Positions 12,516 through 23,888 of a stretch of DNA of 64,000 nucleotides are shown in pieces. Under the pieces are notes generated by a model that searched no databases, was not told where the DNA came from, and saw nothing but the letters and a program-made list of their open reading frames with translations. The stretch's first letter is position 1. Every line of letters begins with the position of its first letter. The stretch comes from Branchiostoma floridae. Taxonomy: Eukaryota; Chordata; Leptocardii; Amphioxiformes; Branchiostomatidae. Where the stretch lies: positions 2,037,762-2,101,761 of the forward strand of contig NC_049985.1 in the NCBI RefSeq assembly GCF_000003815.2, in the 5' to 3' direction. Both the position numbers and the translations under genes were made by a program.

Positions 12516-12521
12516 AATAAA
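12516..12521 (+). terminator. Candidate TRAP1 polyadenylation signal
   Basis: AATAAATAAATA, about 670 bases after the TRAP1 stop and before the ZNHIT2 stop on the other strand. The intervening 11844-12515 shows no coding signal and is taken as 3' UTR. The exact cleavage site is not visible. Confidence 0.45.
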
Positions 12522-12712
12522 TAAATAGTTCAGGAAGCTTACTACTACATTTGTGTAACTTGTACGTGTATGAACCTTTCTGTGCACTCTTTGCTTTGTT
12601 AGATGTAGAAGAAAAAATGTTACTGTATTTGTACAGCATCCTGCAATATACATGTACATTGAGGGAAGCTTTTATTTACAAGCAATGTTATCTTAAGCAA
12701 AGTCCATCTGTG

Positions 12713-15700
12713 TCAGGAGAGTTCCTGAATGAGTGGTTTGTCCTCCTTCCTGGTCGGCTTGGATCCTCCCCAAACCTTCTCCAGCTCCGATTTTGTCTTC
12801 TCATGCTGGGAATGCTCTCTGCTGAGGGAGGCTGGAATATATAAACAGGGGACATAGTAAATACATGCATGTATACAATGTGTGTACCATACCATATACC
12901 TATCTAGCTTGTGTAGGTGACAAAGTAAAGCACAAACTGTAACAGAACAAAATGTGAAGATTCTGCACATTCATAAACGATAAAATACAAGAGAACTGGA
13001 TGAACAATCATTGATAAAAGCTTGTGGTAAAATTGACTGTTCTACATGTACAATGTACTAAGTACTTAGAAAGTATCTCCCTCAGAAATAAAACTAAAAT
13101 TGGTCTTTCACACACAACCTGGTATGATCGTTTTTCTGTTAGGACCATATTTCCATTTTTCTTGTATACTACAAAAGTGAAACTTGATTACTTTTTATTG
13201 AATCATTAAGGTCTGATTGTATTGTACCAAATTTTTGCTGATTTTAGTTTTGGCATCGAAACATTTATCATTGTGTTGAACATCTAACTGACTATGTGTC
13301 TATCATAGAAGCCATTATACGAAAATGAAGGTAATGTGACATGCAAAAAAAAGCAGTTAGTTACTCAAGCAACTGGATCTGATTTTGGAAATGTTCTGTG
13401 TCACTGATGAAAGACATCGGATAGTGTCTGAAACTTCTGTCGGTTTCCAAAATCATATCCAGTTGCTTGAGTAACTGCTCTTTGGCATAAACGCCAATCT
13501 TTCAGTGAGATACTGTAAATGCATTTAAGTTCGCGGGCATCTAATTTTGTGGTAGCGGGAAAAAGAACTTTTCGCTGTGGTTTTAAGTTCGCGGTAGCAC
13601 CATGCACTGTAGTCTCTTAGTGCCATGGAAAGATGTTCGTGGTGGTTTTAAGTTCGCGGTGAAGCGGCCACTGCGAAAACCGCAAACATTATACACCCGC
13701 GAAAGTTTCTGCAATTACAGTATATAATAAAGGTGAAAGTGTACCATATTCCTGACTACAGTCCATGGCCAGAGGAGTCAGCTGGTGCCCATACTCCCCA
13801 CACCAGGCCAGGAGGAACTCACACTTTTTCTTACACAGGAACAACTTCTGTCTCAGCTCAGGACTTGGGCCACCTTCTTCCGTTTGGCCGCTACTGCTTG
13901 TGTCTTAAAGGAAGCAGGAAAAGGAGCAAGATGTCAGCAAGTTTAATTCCTTGGTGGTGATTATAAAAGTGCCAATCTCCTTTCCAATAGCCCTTGGGCC
14001 ACACAACTTGCATTGGTGCACTCGTATAGCAAGAGGCTAGTCCACAAGTAATGGTGTGTATTCAAGACTCTACACTCTGAAATGATGGGTGCTGAACAGA
14101 GAAAGCACCATGTAATATTTTACAGTCTTTCAGGTATCACTCAGCAAGGGATCAAACTCATGACTCAAACTATCAAATACAAGGTGAACACACAGCTCAC
14201 TTGGCCATTGCACTGGTCAGCATTAAGCAGGTGAATTGTTTTTAATTATATCTACTGGTGTGGATATAATATATAAGTGCCCATACACGTAAATTCCAAC
14301 TCACCTATAAATACTGTACATAAGGCCGATTTTCTCTAACAAGACCAGTCGAAGAAAAGCTCTTCAGTGAGCTGAACTGGTTTGAGATCACTTTGACTGT
14401 ACCAAAGACAATATTTTCTAACAACTAGCTAGAGCCCTATGCAGCTCAAAGTAGGACTTAATGTTAAAGTAGTCATAAAGGTTATATCAAAAGCATACCT
14501 TTATCCACTTTTCTCCTGGCCACCGAGAAAAGATGATGAAGATCTGACAGTGCAGCTTGAACAAACTGCAAACTGTCCTCCTTACTGGGACCAATCAAAA
14601 CGCAGGACACATCTTTCACCACCAGTGACTGGAAGGATGGGGTGTTGGCCAATGACGGGTCCTGAAAGAAAAATTGGTCCAGAATTCTCTATATAATGTA
14701 TGTTGCATGGTATGTTTGATGGTCAAAGCAAGATGTTAAGTCTGTAAGCAACTACTGCATCTTAACAATGCAAAAGGCCACAACATAGTTCTCTATCGAT
14801 ATTGCTCAGCAAGTTTGATGATCAAACTTTCTGCATTTATTTTTAGGTCTGGATTTACATGTAGTTATTAGTTGTAACAGCTAGATCCATCTTTCACAGG
14901 GAAGTGACCATTATCCGACGAACCTAGCGGATTACAGAGACAACAACAACAACAACGGGAAGTACAATGTACATGTAACTGAACAAGTTTTACACCCCTT
15001 ATTTAGGTTTGTTTTTCTGTATCAGTATAGTTGGTGCAATCACAACACATGTACACCAGCTTTGCTGACAGACAGCAAAGCAGCAGCTGATTATTTTACA
15101 CTGAACTAATAGCATAACTGTCACACCTAACCTTAGCAAATCTAGCTGCAAGTGTTGTTTAAATATGATGAGGTGGCTCCTACAATTTTTAGAGCGAGAG
15201 CCGAGAGGCGAGGTTATCTTAACCTGCAAGTTGTGATGGTGATGATACTTTCGTATTTAAAACAAAACAAAAAAAGAGTTCAGAGACCTCATACCTGAAT
15301 AAAATATTCATTTTTTAGTAAATTTCTTCTTTTATCTTCTCTCATTGATTATGCAAATTCTGCTGTAGTAAGCATAAATATATTTTAAATGATGGTCTTC
15401 TCTACAAAAAAATACATTGGACATGTTTAGTCAATTCACACAGCAAGTCAACCCTGCCACAGCAAGTCGACCCTGCCACAGCAAGTCAACCCTGCACACA
15501 GCAAGTCGACCCTGCCACAGCAAGTCGACCCTGCAGGCAGCAAGTCGACCCTGCACACAGCAAGTCAACCCTGCACATAGCAAGTCGACCCTGCACCCAG
15601 CAAGTCGACCCTGCACCCAGCAAGTCGACCCTGCACCCAGCAAGTCGACCCTGCACCCAGCAAGTCGACCCTGCACCCAGCAAGTCGACCCTGCACCCAG

Positions 15701-18700
15701 CAAGTCGACCCTGCACCCAGCAAGTCGACGATGCAGGCAGCAAGTCGACCCTGCCACAGCAAGTCAACCTGCACACAGCAAGTCAACCTTGCAGACAGCA
15801 AGTCAACCTGCAGGCAGCAAGTCAACCCTGCAGACAGCAAGTCAACCCTGCAGACAGAAGTCAACCCTGCAGACAGCAAGTCAACCCTGCAGACAGCAAG
15901 TCAACCCTGAAGACAGAAGTCAACCCTGCAGACAGCAAGTCAACCCTGCAGACAGCAAGTCAACCCTGCAGACAGAAGTCAACCCTGCAGACAGAAGTCA
16001 ACCCTGCAGACAGAAGTCAACCCTGCAGACAGAAGTCAACCCTGCAGACAGAAGTCAACCCTGCAGACAGGAGTCAACCCTGCAGACAGAAGTCAACCTG
16101 CAGACAGAAGTCAACCCTGCAGACAGAAGTCAACCCTGCAGACAGAAGTCAACCTGCAGACAGAAGTCAAGCCTGCAGACAGAAGTCAACCTGCAGACAG
16201 CAAGTCAACCCTGCAGACAGCAAGTCAACCTGCAGACAGAAGTCAACCCTGCAGACAGAAGTCAACCCTGCAGACAGAAGTCAACCCTGCAGACAGAAGT
16301 CAACCCTGCAGACAGAAGTCAACCCTGCAGACAGAAGTCAACCCTGCAGTCAGAAGTCAACCTGCAGACAGAAGTCAACCCTGCAGACAGAAGTCAACCC
16401 TGCAGACAGAAGTCAACCTTGCAGACAGCAAGTCAACCCTGCAGACAGAAGTCAACCCTGCAGACAGAAGTCAACCCTGCAGACAGAAGTCAACCTGCAG
16501 ACAGAAGTCAACCTGCAGACAGAAGTCAACCCTGCAGACAGAAGTCAACCCTGCAGACAGAAGTCAACCCTGCAGACAGAAGTCAACCTGCAGACACCAA
16601 GTCAACCCTACATGCAGCAAGTCAACCCTGCAGACAGAAGTCAACCCTGCAGACAGCAAGTCAACCCTGCAGACAGAAGTCAACCCTGCAGACAGCAAGT
16701 CAACCCTGCAGACAGCAAGTCAACCCTGCAGACAGAAGTCAACCCTGCAGACAGCAAGTCAACCCTGCAGGCAGCAAGTCAACCCTGCAGACATCAACTC
16801 AATCCTGCAGACAGCAAGTCAACCCTGCAGACAGAAGTCAACCCTGCAGACAGAAGTCAACCCTACATGCAGCAAGTCAACCCTGCAGACAGCAAGTCAA
16901 CCCTGCAGGCAGCAAGTCAACCCTGCAGACATCAACTCAATCCTGCAGACAGCAAGTCAACCCTGCAGACAGAAGTCAACCCTGCAGACAGAAGTCAACC
17001 CTACATGCAGCAAGTCAACCCTGCAGACAGAAGTCAACCCTGCAGACAGCAAGTCAACCCTGCAGACAGAAGTCAACCCTGCAGACAGCAAGTCAACCCT
17101 GCAGACACCAAGTCAACCCTACATGCAGCAAGTCAACCCTGCACACAGCAAGTCAACCCTGCATACAGCAAGTCAACCCTGCAGACAGAAGTCAACCCTG
17201 CAGACAGCAAGTCAACCCTGCAGGCAGCAAGTCAACCCTGCAGACATCAACTCAATCCTGCAGACAGCAAGTCAACCCTGCAGACAGCAAGTCAACCCTG
17301 CATGCAGCAAGTCAACCCTGCAGGCAGCAAGTCAACCCTGCAGACAGAAGTCAACCCTGCAGACAGCAAGTCAACCCTGCAGGCAGCAAGTCAACCCTGC
17401 AGACAGCAAGTCAACCCTGCAGACAGCAAGTCAACCCTTGTCAGGAATCCTACGTAGGTGAAACTAGCCGTGCTCTCAGAACCAGGTTTCTAGAGCATAG
17501 ACGGCCCAGCTCAGTCAAAACATCGGAGGTGGCACAACACATCCATATAGAATCTCCGGGACACTCTGTGGATTTCGATTCCGAACAGGATTACTTTCTC
17601 AGGGGAGTGAAAGAGGCTATTTACATCAGAGCCCATCAACCTTCCCTCAACCGAGACGGGGGCCGATACCGACTGTCAAGCACCTTTGACCCTTTACTGA
17701 CGTCACACGTCATACGTTCCGGAAGTGCGACTTAGGTCTTGGGTCATTACAACTTGAGAAGGATCACAGCCCGGTTCAAAGCTTGTTGGTTTATTTTTGT
17801 GTACGGATACAAAGTCTTTAAAAAATCGTATCGTTATGCTTGTAAGGATGCCTGACCTGATTTGACCTGGCTATGGCTGCGTGTAAAGCCTCCCCTGCAC
17901 TGCTGAAACTGGTGTTCTCCGTAAAGACTGGGCACAGCTGTAGCACTTCCTGCAGAACAGGAGGGTTTAGATTGGTTAACTAACATTGGTCCCCCATTGC
18001 ATAAACATCCATGAATTTAAATTTGGGTATCCTCAAATCTTCACATATTGCAATAACAGCTAATTACTTGCCAGATGTAGCAGCAATTCCTGTTTTGTGG
18101 ACAGGTCCTACATAATATGGATGGAATGTTGAGAGTCAAGAAATGAAATGTTCACCTATTGTGACAACAGCTACATTGTGCTGCCACAATGGCTTGCTAC
18201 ATATTGCAATACTAGTAATACATGTCTTGTGTGTGTGTTTGTGGGCATAATAATAGCAACATACTATTAATATTTTGTTACCTGTGCTGCTTGTCTTGAC
18301 ATGGTGAAGTGTTCTCCATTATGCAGCCTGACAACATAAGCATAGCAGTAGCTGGGAGTATGTTAGTCAAGGGAAACATACCTAGCTGGGAAGGTGGGAG
18401 TCATAGGACAACTTATGTTCAGTTTCACTCACAGATCTGTCTACACAACTATAAAACAATACTGAAGACATGTATGGATTTATAGAAGTGCTTATATATA
18501 CATATACATATAGTATACATGTACATCATGTGAATGTTGGAAGATAAACATTTTTGATGCAGGGCAGTCTTCAAGACCCATCCTTCCATCCCGGGAGGGA
18601 AATTTGCTTGTTGGGACGGAAAATAATTTTACCCCATGGCATCCATCCAAAGAGGACATGAAACTGTTGTAAATGTACTTTCATAAGCTTCAACTTACAT

Positions 18701-21700
18701 ATTTTACTATGATAATCAGGAGTGACGATGCCATGGTCCGCTGGATATGTTCTAGAAAACTCTTGGCCACCCTGTCTACTGAGCAGCTAAGAACCAGGCT
18801 TGGGGTTCATAGCGTACAGGACACAGTAAGATTCAACAGACTGCGCTGGTACGGCCACATCCAAAGAATGGATGAGGAGAAGTGGCCCAGGAAGATCATG
18901 GAATTCAGCATAGAGGGAAAGAACCCTCGTGGTCGACCACGAAAGAGATGGATGGACAACATAAAGGAAGACATCAACTTCCTCAACCTACACAGTGTCA
19001 ACCCAAGTGACAGAGGACGATGGAGAGCTGCCATCAGGCCCCCTCATCTATGTGCAAGCACGTCTAACCCCCACAGGATGGGGAACAACAGACGTTAAAA
19101 CGGATAGAGAGAGATAATCAACAAAATGGGCTCCCAAACAATGAGTAGGACAGATAAAAATTTTAAGCTGGAGACAGCCCTTTTTAGATGTACAGTCAGC
19201 ACGCAGCAATGAGTATTTGGTATCTGCCATTATTACAGGATCTCTCACAGTGGCAAGAAAGGATACAGTATATTCACAATGTTGTACTTTATACACTCAG
19301 ATGGCTGACCCTGTAGAAGATACAAGAAGATAAGTAAGGTAACAACAAAAATACAAGAAAAAAGATAGAAAAACAAATCAATTGACATGCAATTTTCATA
19401 TCATATAGCTAGCACCAAATTTCAAGTTGGATGAGCATCAAATGTGGCCTTACCTTAAGTAAGGAAGACAATACAGGTATCTTTGACAGCAAAGGGGGAG
19501 GGGGGCTTGTCTTGGTTCTGCTTTCTGTCTCTTCTCTTACTGTGTCCTGCTCAGACCCAACTTCCTCAATCAAGGCCGCACGTTCCTGTTCATAACAAGA
19601 AATCATCAAAGGGTCATGTACACCTGTTGTACATTTAGTTCTTTAGAAGGTTCCAAAAGGTAAGACTTGCATACTGTACACTATATGACAGTATATGTTT
19701 GATTACCTGGCCTATTCATGCTAAAAATGTTAAAGATAAAAATGGTAATAATGCTTCTCAGCACTTATAGGAAAGAGTATGAAAGTTGAACACAAAGTGC
19801 TACCAGTGGGCTAGCTCCCTGCTATAGTATTACCTGTGCTAGTTAAGCTGTGTGGCCCAAGGGATGAGAAAACTGAGATGGGCACCACCCTATAGTCTAT
19901 GTGGTGTGGGAAGGACTTTGGCCTGTTTTATTCCAATAGTCCTGTGGAGTCTTATCTAAAAAGTACAGTGTAATTCTATCTATTGCCAAATCACTCTGAT
20001 ACCATGATACTCTCGAGTTTGGTTTGATTCCTGTAATGCAGTGCATGATGGGATACGTACATGCGACAGGCTCCACCAGGGAGTCCACATCTCCAGCATT
20101 TCTCCCAGCATGCCTTTCTCCACCACTGCCTGGAACTCTGCTCTCTCCTGGGCGGTCAGCTGATCCCAAACGGCCTCTGTGTCTCTGTCTACACATTACA
20201 ATTTAACTGTCAACAGCAATATTCTGAAATTCAGTATGGTAACTTTGTTTTGTTGTTGTTGGCATCCATCTGTCTAGGAAGACAATGACAGGCAGACAGG
20301 TACTCGCTGTCATGAGTTTGCCAGCCTGGCCTGCATGTGACTTTTTAAGGTGAAGGTGGGTTGTGCACTTCCTTCTCCACCCTCTCGTCTACTGGAGCAG
20401 TAATTCAAAAAGGGACAAGAAACATGTATCTCAACAGCATCCACTGTCTTTTGTCAGTAGTTGATCTGACCAGAATCTGTCCAACAGGTATTGAAGCATT
20501 CAGTTTACAAAACGTATCCAGTTGCTTCAGTAACTTTTGTACAGATATTGAGTAACTCAATACCTGGATGTGCAACCTTAATTGACATTGGCATATAACA
20601 TGTATCATCATCATATCCGATCATTGGGCTACTTGCCTGAACCAAGTCAGCTATGCTTCTCCAAGTGTCTCTGTCTGTTCTGTGTCTGTATCTGTGTCTA
20701 TATAGCAAGTATAACCACTCTTTGGCATACACCAGCTTCCTTAGTTTCTGACAAACATCCCAAACAAGTTGCCAGTACTTGCCACTATGAGTTTGTCAGC
20801 TTTATGACAAGACTTTGTGAAACAGCTGAAAGCTCACCCAGGTCCAGCCCCTGCAATCTGTCCTCCAGAGTCTCCTCCTCCTCCCCATCTTCTCCCTCCT
20901 CCTCCTCCTGCTCATCCTCTAATCTCTTCAGCATCTCCAGAACCTTCTGTTTCTCTTCATGGCTGTATGTGAGGGAAAATGCCACACAGTCTATTCTTCA
21001 TTTTTTCGTGCACCACTACCTGCCGCACTAGCCGCACCTTGTCTCCCAGGACGCAATGTGCCAAGAGGCAATTTGTCCCGTATCATGTAGAAGTAGAGGA
21101 AGTAGAAATTGGATCAGGGTTGTAGCCAGCACCCGTCCTTCTGTCCTTTGACGAAATTTTGCAGCTCGGGACAGAAAAGAATTTTGCCTATTCCGTCCTC
21201 TGTGACGGACAAAAATTAATATGTACAGATAATAATACTGTACATCTATCTCTCTGGTGTAAATATTCACCAAAATACATGCTGTTGAACAGCTTAGTCT
21301 ACCAGCAAAATTTACACCTCAAAATTCAGGAAATAGGGTCTGGCTTTCAAAATTTTCTGGGGAACATTCCCAGGCACCCCCCGCGACCTCTTGCACCTTG
21401 GTTGCTTGATAGGATTCAAAATCAAGGGGACGGAAAATGATTTCAGGCTGGCTACAACCCTGAGTCTGATCATTTCACTTCCCTGGGTATCATCCTCTGC
21501 ACTTTTTGCTGGCTACCATGGTAAGCAGGTGATCAGTGACAGCCAGCAAAGAATATGGAGGGATGGTACCCAGGCTATCATTTCACAGTTAAGGTAGCCT
21601 GTCAAAAATTCTTAGTCTGGTGATGCCACTTCAATACAAATCCTGACAGTTACAACATCTCTGTTTCATCTTAATAACTGGTAATTCTTGTCAGAGCTAA

Positions 21701-23888
21701 AACATCATTATTTCTTTTACATTACAACAACACACAAATGAATTAAACTGGACTATTATCCAGGGCTCGAAATTCATTTTTGGGACAGCTTAGAAAATTG
21801 GGTGCACCAAAGAATTTTTGGGTGCACCACTTAAATTTAAGTAGAATGTCAGAAAAATCTAATAATAAAACTTAATTACAAGCTATCAAATTCTTAAACA
21901 AGTACAATGACAGACATTTTTATTATCTTTCTAACACTTAGATGTCAAGAATATGATGTATACAAGTATACTTTGATATCTTTACATACATACAAGCCTA
22001 TGAAAATATTTGGGTGCACCCTGTGCTATCTCAGATACATCTCCATACCTTCCCCTCTGCTGTTTCAGCTCCTCAATGATGTGTTCCTTGTAGAACTGCT
22101 CTGAACATCCAACATGTTTCTGTTGAAAACAAACGTGGAAAACCTCATAAACAGTTCTGTCAAATTGTCAGGAAGTAGGATCCAAGTACAATAATGAAAA
22201 GTTCATTAATCACATACTAGTACTTCACAAAATATGATGTTTTGACTTGAGCGCACATCTAGAAACATTTCCAATGATGTGTAGGCTCAAAGCACTGTTG
22301 GACAAAAGCAATAGTGTTTGTTAGCATGAACTTGAACCCACCCACCTACATGCAGCAAGTCTAGTAAAATGCTATACTCTATGTTAAAGGACAACAATAA
22401 CAAACCACAGCACCCACACTTGACATCATATTATTTCCTCACCTCTGATCTGTAGCAAGCCAAGGAGCAATACGCCACGTTACACCTGGGGCAAGTATAC
22501 CTGGAGTACTGCTTTAGGCACCTGAAAAATAAGACGGAAAACTGTAGATTGCAGGCATTGCTCTATATACAGTGGCGGCGGCACCATGGGGGCAGTGGGG
22601 GCGGCCGCCCCCACAAAAAATAGGTCGTGGGGGCGTCGCCCCCACGATGAAATAAGCTGAAACACTCAAAATCAAGCTGAAACCCTGTTGTATATTTTCA
22701 CTAATGGAAATTTCATCAAATCTCGCTAGTCTGCTGGCAAAACTTGGCCCTGAAAATGCAGGAAATGACGTTTCAGAGGGTCTAGATTTCCAAATTTCAA
22801 AGGACCTCCCTTGTGAGGATTCGCGCCGTCGGCACTGGACATGGTGGGAAAATGCTACCGGAGCGTCGTCCCCCACGACATTTTTCTAGTAGAAATTTCA
22901 TTATCAAACTTAGATTTGTTTACAAGCAAAATGTTCCCCTCAAATGCAGGAAATGGCATTCAAAGTGTCCTGATTTAAAAATTTCTCCAAAACTCCCTTG
23001 CGGCGGCTTGCGTCCTCGGGGCTCACGACGACGTAGTGCAAAATATGTTGGTGCGTGGGTCGTCGCCCTCAAAAATCTTTTTCTCTACTAGAAGTTTAAT
23101 CAAATTCAGCTTAGTCTGTCTGTAAAATTTGTCCCTCAAAATACAGGAAATGGCGTTTCAGAGGGTCTAGATTTCAAAAATTTCCAGAACCTACCTTGCA
23201 ACGGCTCGTACCTTCGCCGCTCGAGATGGTGAAAATATGTTGGGGGTGTCGCCCTGAATAACTAAAGCTAAAACTATGTGTATTTTTGATAGAAATGTCA
23301 TTGAAGTTAGCTTAGTCTGGCAGTAAAATTTGCCCCTCAAAATACAGGAAATAGCGTTTCAGAGGGTTTACATTTGAAATTTTTCCGGGGGTGCATGCCC
23401 CCGAACCCCCCTAGAAGGGTCGCGCCTCCGGCGCGACGACTCGGGCCTTCGGCCCTCGATTTAGTGATATGAGAAATTTTCGCCCCCACAACTAAAAAAT
23501 GGTGCCGCCGCCTCTGATATACATGCAGGCATGAGATGTCCTTTCCAAAAAACTCATCAACAAATAGCAGTAACGTTATACACTTAAAACCTGGCCTAAA
23601 ATCAAGACTTCATCACAGTCAGCTCTTCCTCTATCTACACTGAAACTAAAACGTGTCTTCGACGTTTCGTCATTATGCCCCCCTCCCCACTTGTCATAAA
23701 TTCAAAGTACGACATCTTGAATTTAGGCAGGGAAAGCAATGAACCTGATTCGTAATATCAACACCAAATGTATATGGGGGATCTACCTACAGTTTGCATA
23801 ACGACTGATCCTCAGCAGACTTGAAGACTTGGTCTGGAGGAGGAAAACTTCCTTCGAGTCGGATTTCTTCCGAACTGGGCGCCGCCAT
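12713..23888 (-). CDS. ZNHIT2: ZNHIT2, HIT-type zinc finger protein 2
   Basis: Minus-strand exons in order: 23888-23791, 22521-22443, 22119-22049, 20962-20838, 20188-20061, 19585-19454, 18351-18282, 17949-17857, 14661-14499, 13903-13760, 12831-12713 (TGA). Phases agree, except that a short exon is missing between 19454 and 18351. Exon 1 starts MAAPSSEE. The HIT zinc finger spans exons 1-3 (CKLC, CPRCNVAYCSLACY, KHVGCSEQFY). Then come an acidic coiled segment rich in E and D, the WDQLTAQERAEFQ block ending WTPWW, a middle region (YCYAYVVRLHNGEH), KKKCEFLLAW, and the C-terminal ELEKVWGG...LIQELS. These blocks parallel vertebrate ZNHIT2 in order; the total is about 407 residues plus the gap, against about 400 in human. 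Family role: R2TP/HSP90-linked assembly factor for U5 snRNP. The vertebrate gene is, as I recall, intronless, so this structure is notable. Confidence 0.92.
13353..13479. mobile_element. Foldback element
   Basis: Left arm GCAGTTAGTTACTCAAGCAA... and right arm ...TTGCTTGAGTAACTGC are long inverted repeats around a short spacer. Related single arms occur near 55861 (TACTCAAGCAACTGGATATG) and near 20518 (TCCAGTTGCTTCAGTAAC), so this is a dispersed family. Confidence 0.7.
13511..13722. mobile_element. MITE with TACTGTAAATGCA-type inverted ends
   Basis: The 5' end ATACTGTAAATGCA and the 3' end (reverse complement ATACTGTAATTGCA) form terminal inverted repeats beside TA dinucleotides. The interior is built of TTAAGTTCGCGG motifs. 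Single ends or relatives occur at about 1469-1515 and 35640-36090 (CGCGAAATTAAAC, TTTCGCG). No gene is inside. Confidence 0.65.
13986..14222 (-). repeat. SINE-like dispersed repeat
   Basis: Shares the block (T)AGCCCTTGGGC(C/T)ACACA...CAGAGAAAGCA(C/G)CATGTA with about 2979-3105; shorter relatives lie near 19850 and 58975 (GTGTGGCC(C)AAGGG). On the minus strand it contains GAGTTTGATCCC, reminiscent of a pol III B box. The orientation is inferred from that only. Confidence 0.4.
15434..17438 (+). repeat. 2 kb minisatellite, about 20 bp unit
   Basis: About one hundred units of CAGCAAGTCAACCCTGCAGA type. Units vary from 18 to 21 bp. The left part (to about 15757) uses AAGTCGACCCTGCACCCAGC; the right part mixes CAGCAAGTCAAC and CAGAAGTCAAC forms and higher-order blocks such as ACATCAACTCAATCCTGCAG and CCTACATGCAGC. 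It lies in a ZNHIT2 intron, antisense to that gene. All three plus-strand frames are largely stop-free, giving a 772-codon open frame (15417-17735) that is an artefact of the unit's composition. Confidence 0.95.
17439..17735 (+). pseudogene. Penelope-like element fragment, C-terminal GIY-YIG endonuclease
   Basis: Starting where the minisatellite stops, the frame reads CQESYVGETSRALRTRFLEHRR, later GHSVDF, RGVKEAIYIR and PSLNRDGGRY...FDPLL, and stops at TAG 17733. This is the second half of a Penelope-type GIY-YIG nuclease: YVG, the conserved Arg residues, the catalytic Glu in KEAIY and the SLN tail. The first GIY strand and the whole reverse transcriptase are absent. The following AGAAGGATCACAGCCCGG...AAGCTTGTTGG resembles the 3' tail seen again at 36403-36425. 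It is a 5'-truncated retroelement remnant in a ZNHIT2 intron. Confidence 0.8.
18673..19098 (+). pseudogene. Non-LTR retrotransposon 3' fragment (LINE ORF2 C-terminus)
   Basis: The open frame includes RTRLGVHSVQDTVRFNRLRWYGHIQR, WPRKI, GRPRKRWMDNIKEDI and SDRGRWRAAIRPPHL, ending at a TAA. This is the typical tail of LINE endonuclease/reverse-transcriptase polyproteins. The catalytic domains are missing. It sits in the ZNHIT2 intron between exons 19454 and 18351, opposite to the host gene, and may interrupt the interval where one short ZNHIT2 exon is expected. Confidence 0.75.
21115..21462. mobile_element. Non-autonomous DNA transposon with 16 bp TIRs
   Basis: Ends in perfect inverted repeats CAGGGTTGTAGCCAGC / GCTGGCTACAACCCTG. 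Internally both sides carry sub-terminal GGGACGGAAAA / CCGTCCT(T/C) motifs. The CAGGG start is hAT-like, but I see no clear 8 bp target duplication. A related internal piece is at 18560-18640. It lies in a ZNHIT2 intron. Confidence 0.65.
21481..21577. mobile_element. Foldback MITE (CCTGGGTA(T/C)CAT arms)
   Basis: Arms CCCTGGGTATCATCC...TTTTTGCTGGCT and AGCCAGCAAAGAAT...GGATGGTACCCAGG are inverted repeats. A longer cousin is at 63185-63304 (TAGCCTGGGTACCATCC arms). Confidence 0.6.
21769..22020 (+). mobile_element. Fragment with hAT-like end
   Basis: Begins CAGGGCTCGAAATTCATTTT, a widespread hAT-type terminus, followed by repeated TGGGTGCACC motifs, the last near 22011-22020. No matching right terminus is seen before the ZNHIT2 exon at 22049. 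Confidence 0.4.
22570..23516. mobile_element. 947 bp non-autonomous DNA transposon with TSD
   Basis: Terminal inverted repeats CAGTGGCGGCGGCACCAT and, at the right end, ATGGTGCCGCCGCCTCTG (one mismatch) are flanked directly by ATATA on both sides (22565-22569 and 23517-23521). The interior contains four degenerate direct repeats of about 200 bp, each with AAATTTCATCAAA, TGCAGGAAATG(A/G)CGTTTCAGAGGGT and GC-rich CGCGCC(G/T) parts. No transposase is present. The superfamily is unclear: the ends look hAT-like but the duplication is 5 bp, not 8. It lies in ZNHIT2 intron 1, which it largely fills. Confidence 0.8.

Noticed and set aside
15434..17438. CRISPR-like array
   Set aside because: Units are contiguous with no unique spacers, and the locus is a eukaryotic intron.
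15417..17735. A 772-codon open frame with QVNPADRSQPCRQKS-type repeats as a secreted or structural repeat protein
   Set aside because: The 18-21 bp units shift frame continually and all three frames are largely free of stops; the frame stays open because of base composition. Only the last 98 codons have homology (Penelope GIY-YIG).
20785..20985. Acidic E/D-rich frame as an independent small protein
   Set aside because: It is exon 4 of ZNHIT2 with flanking intron; the splice phases on both sides fit.
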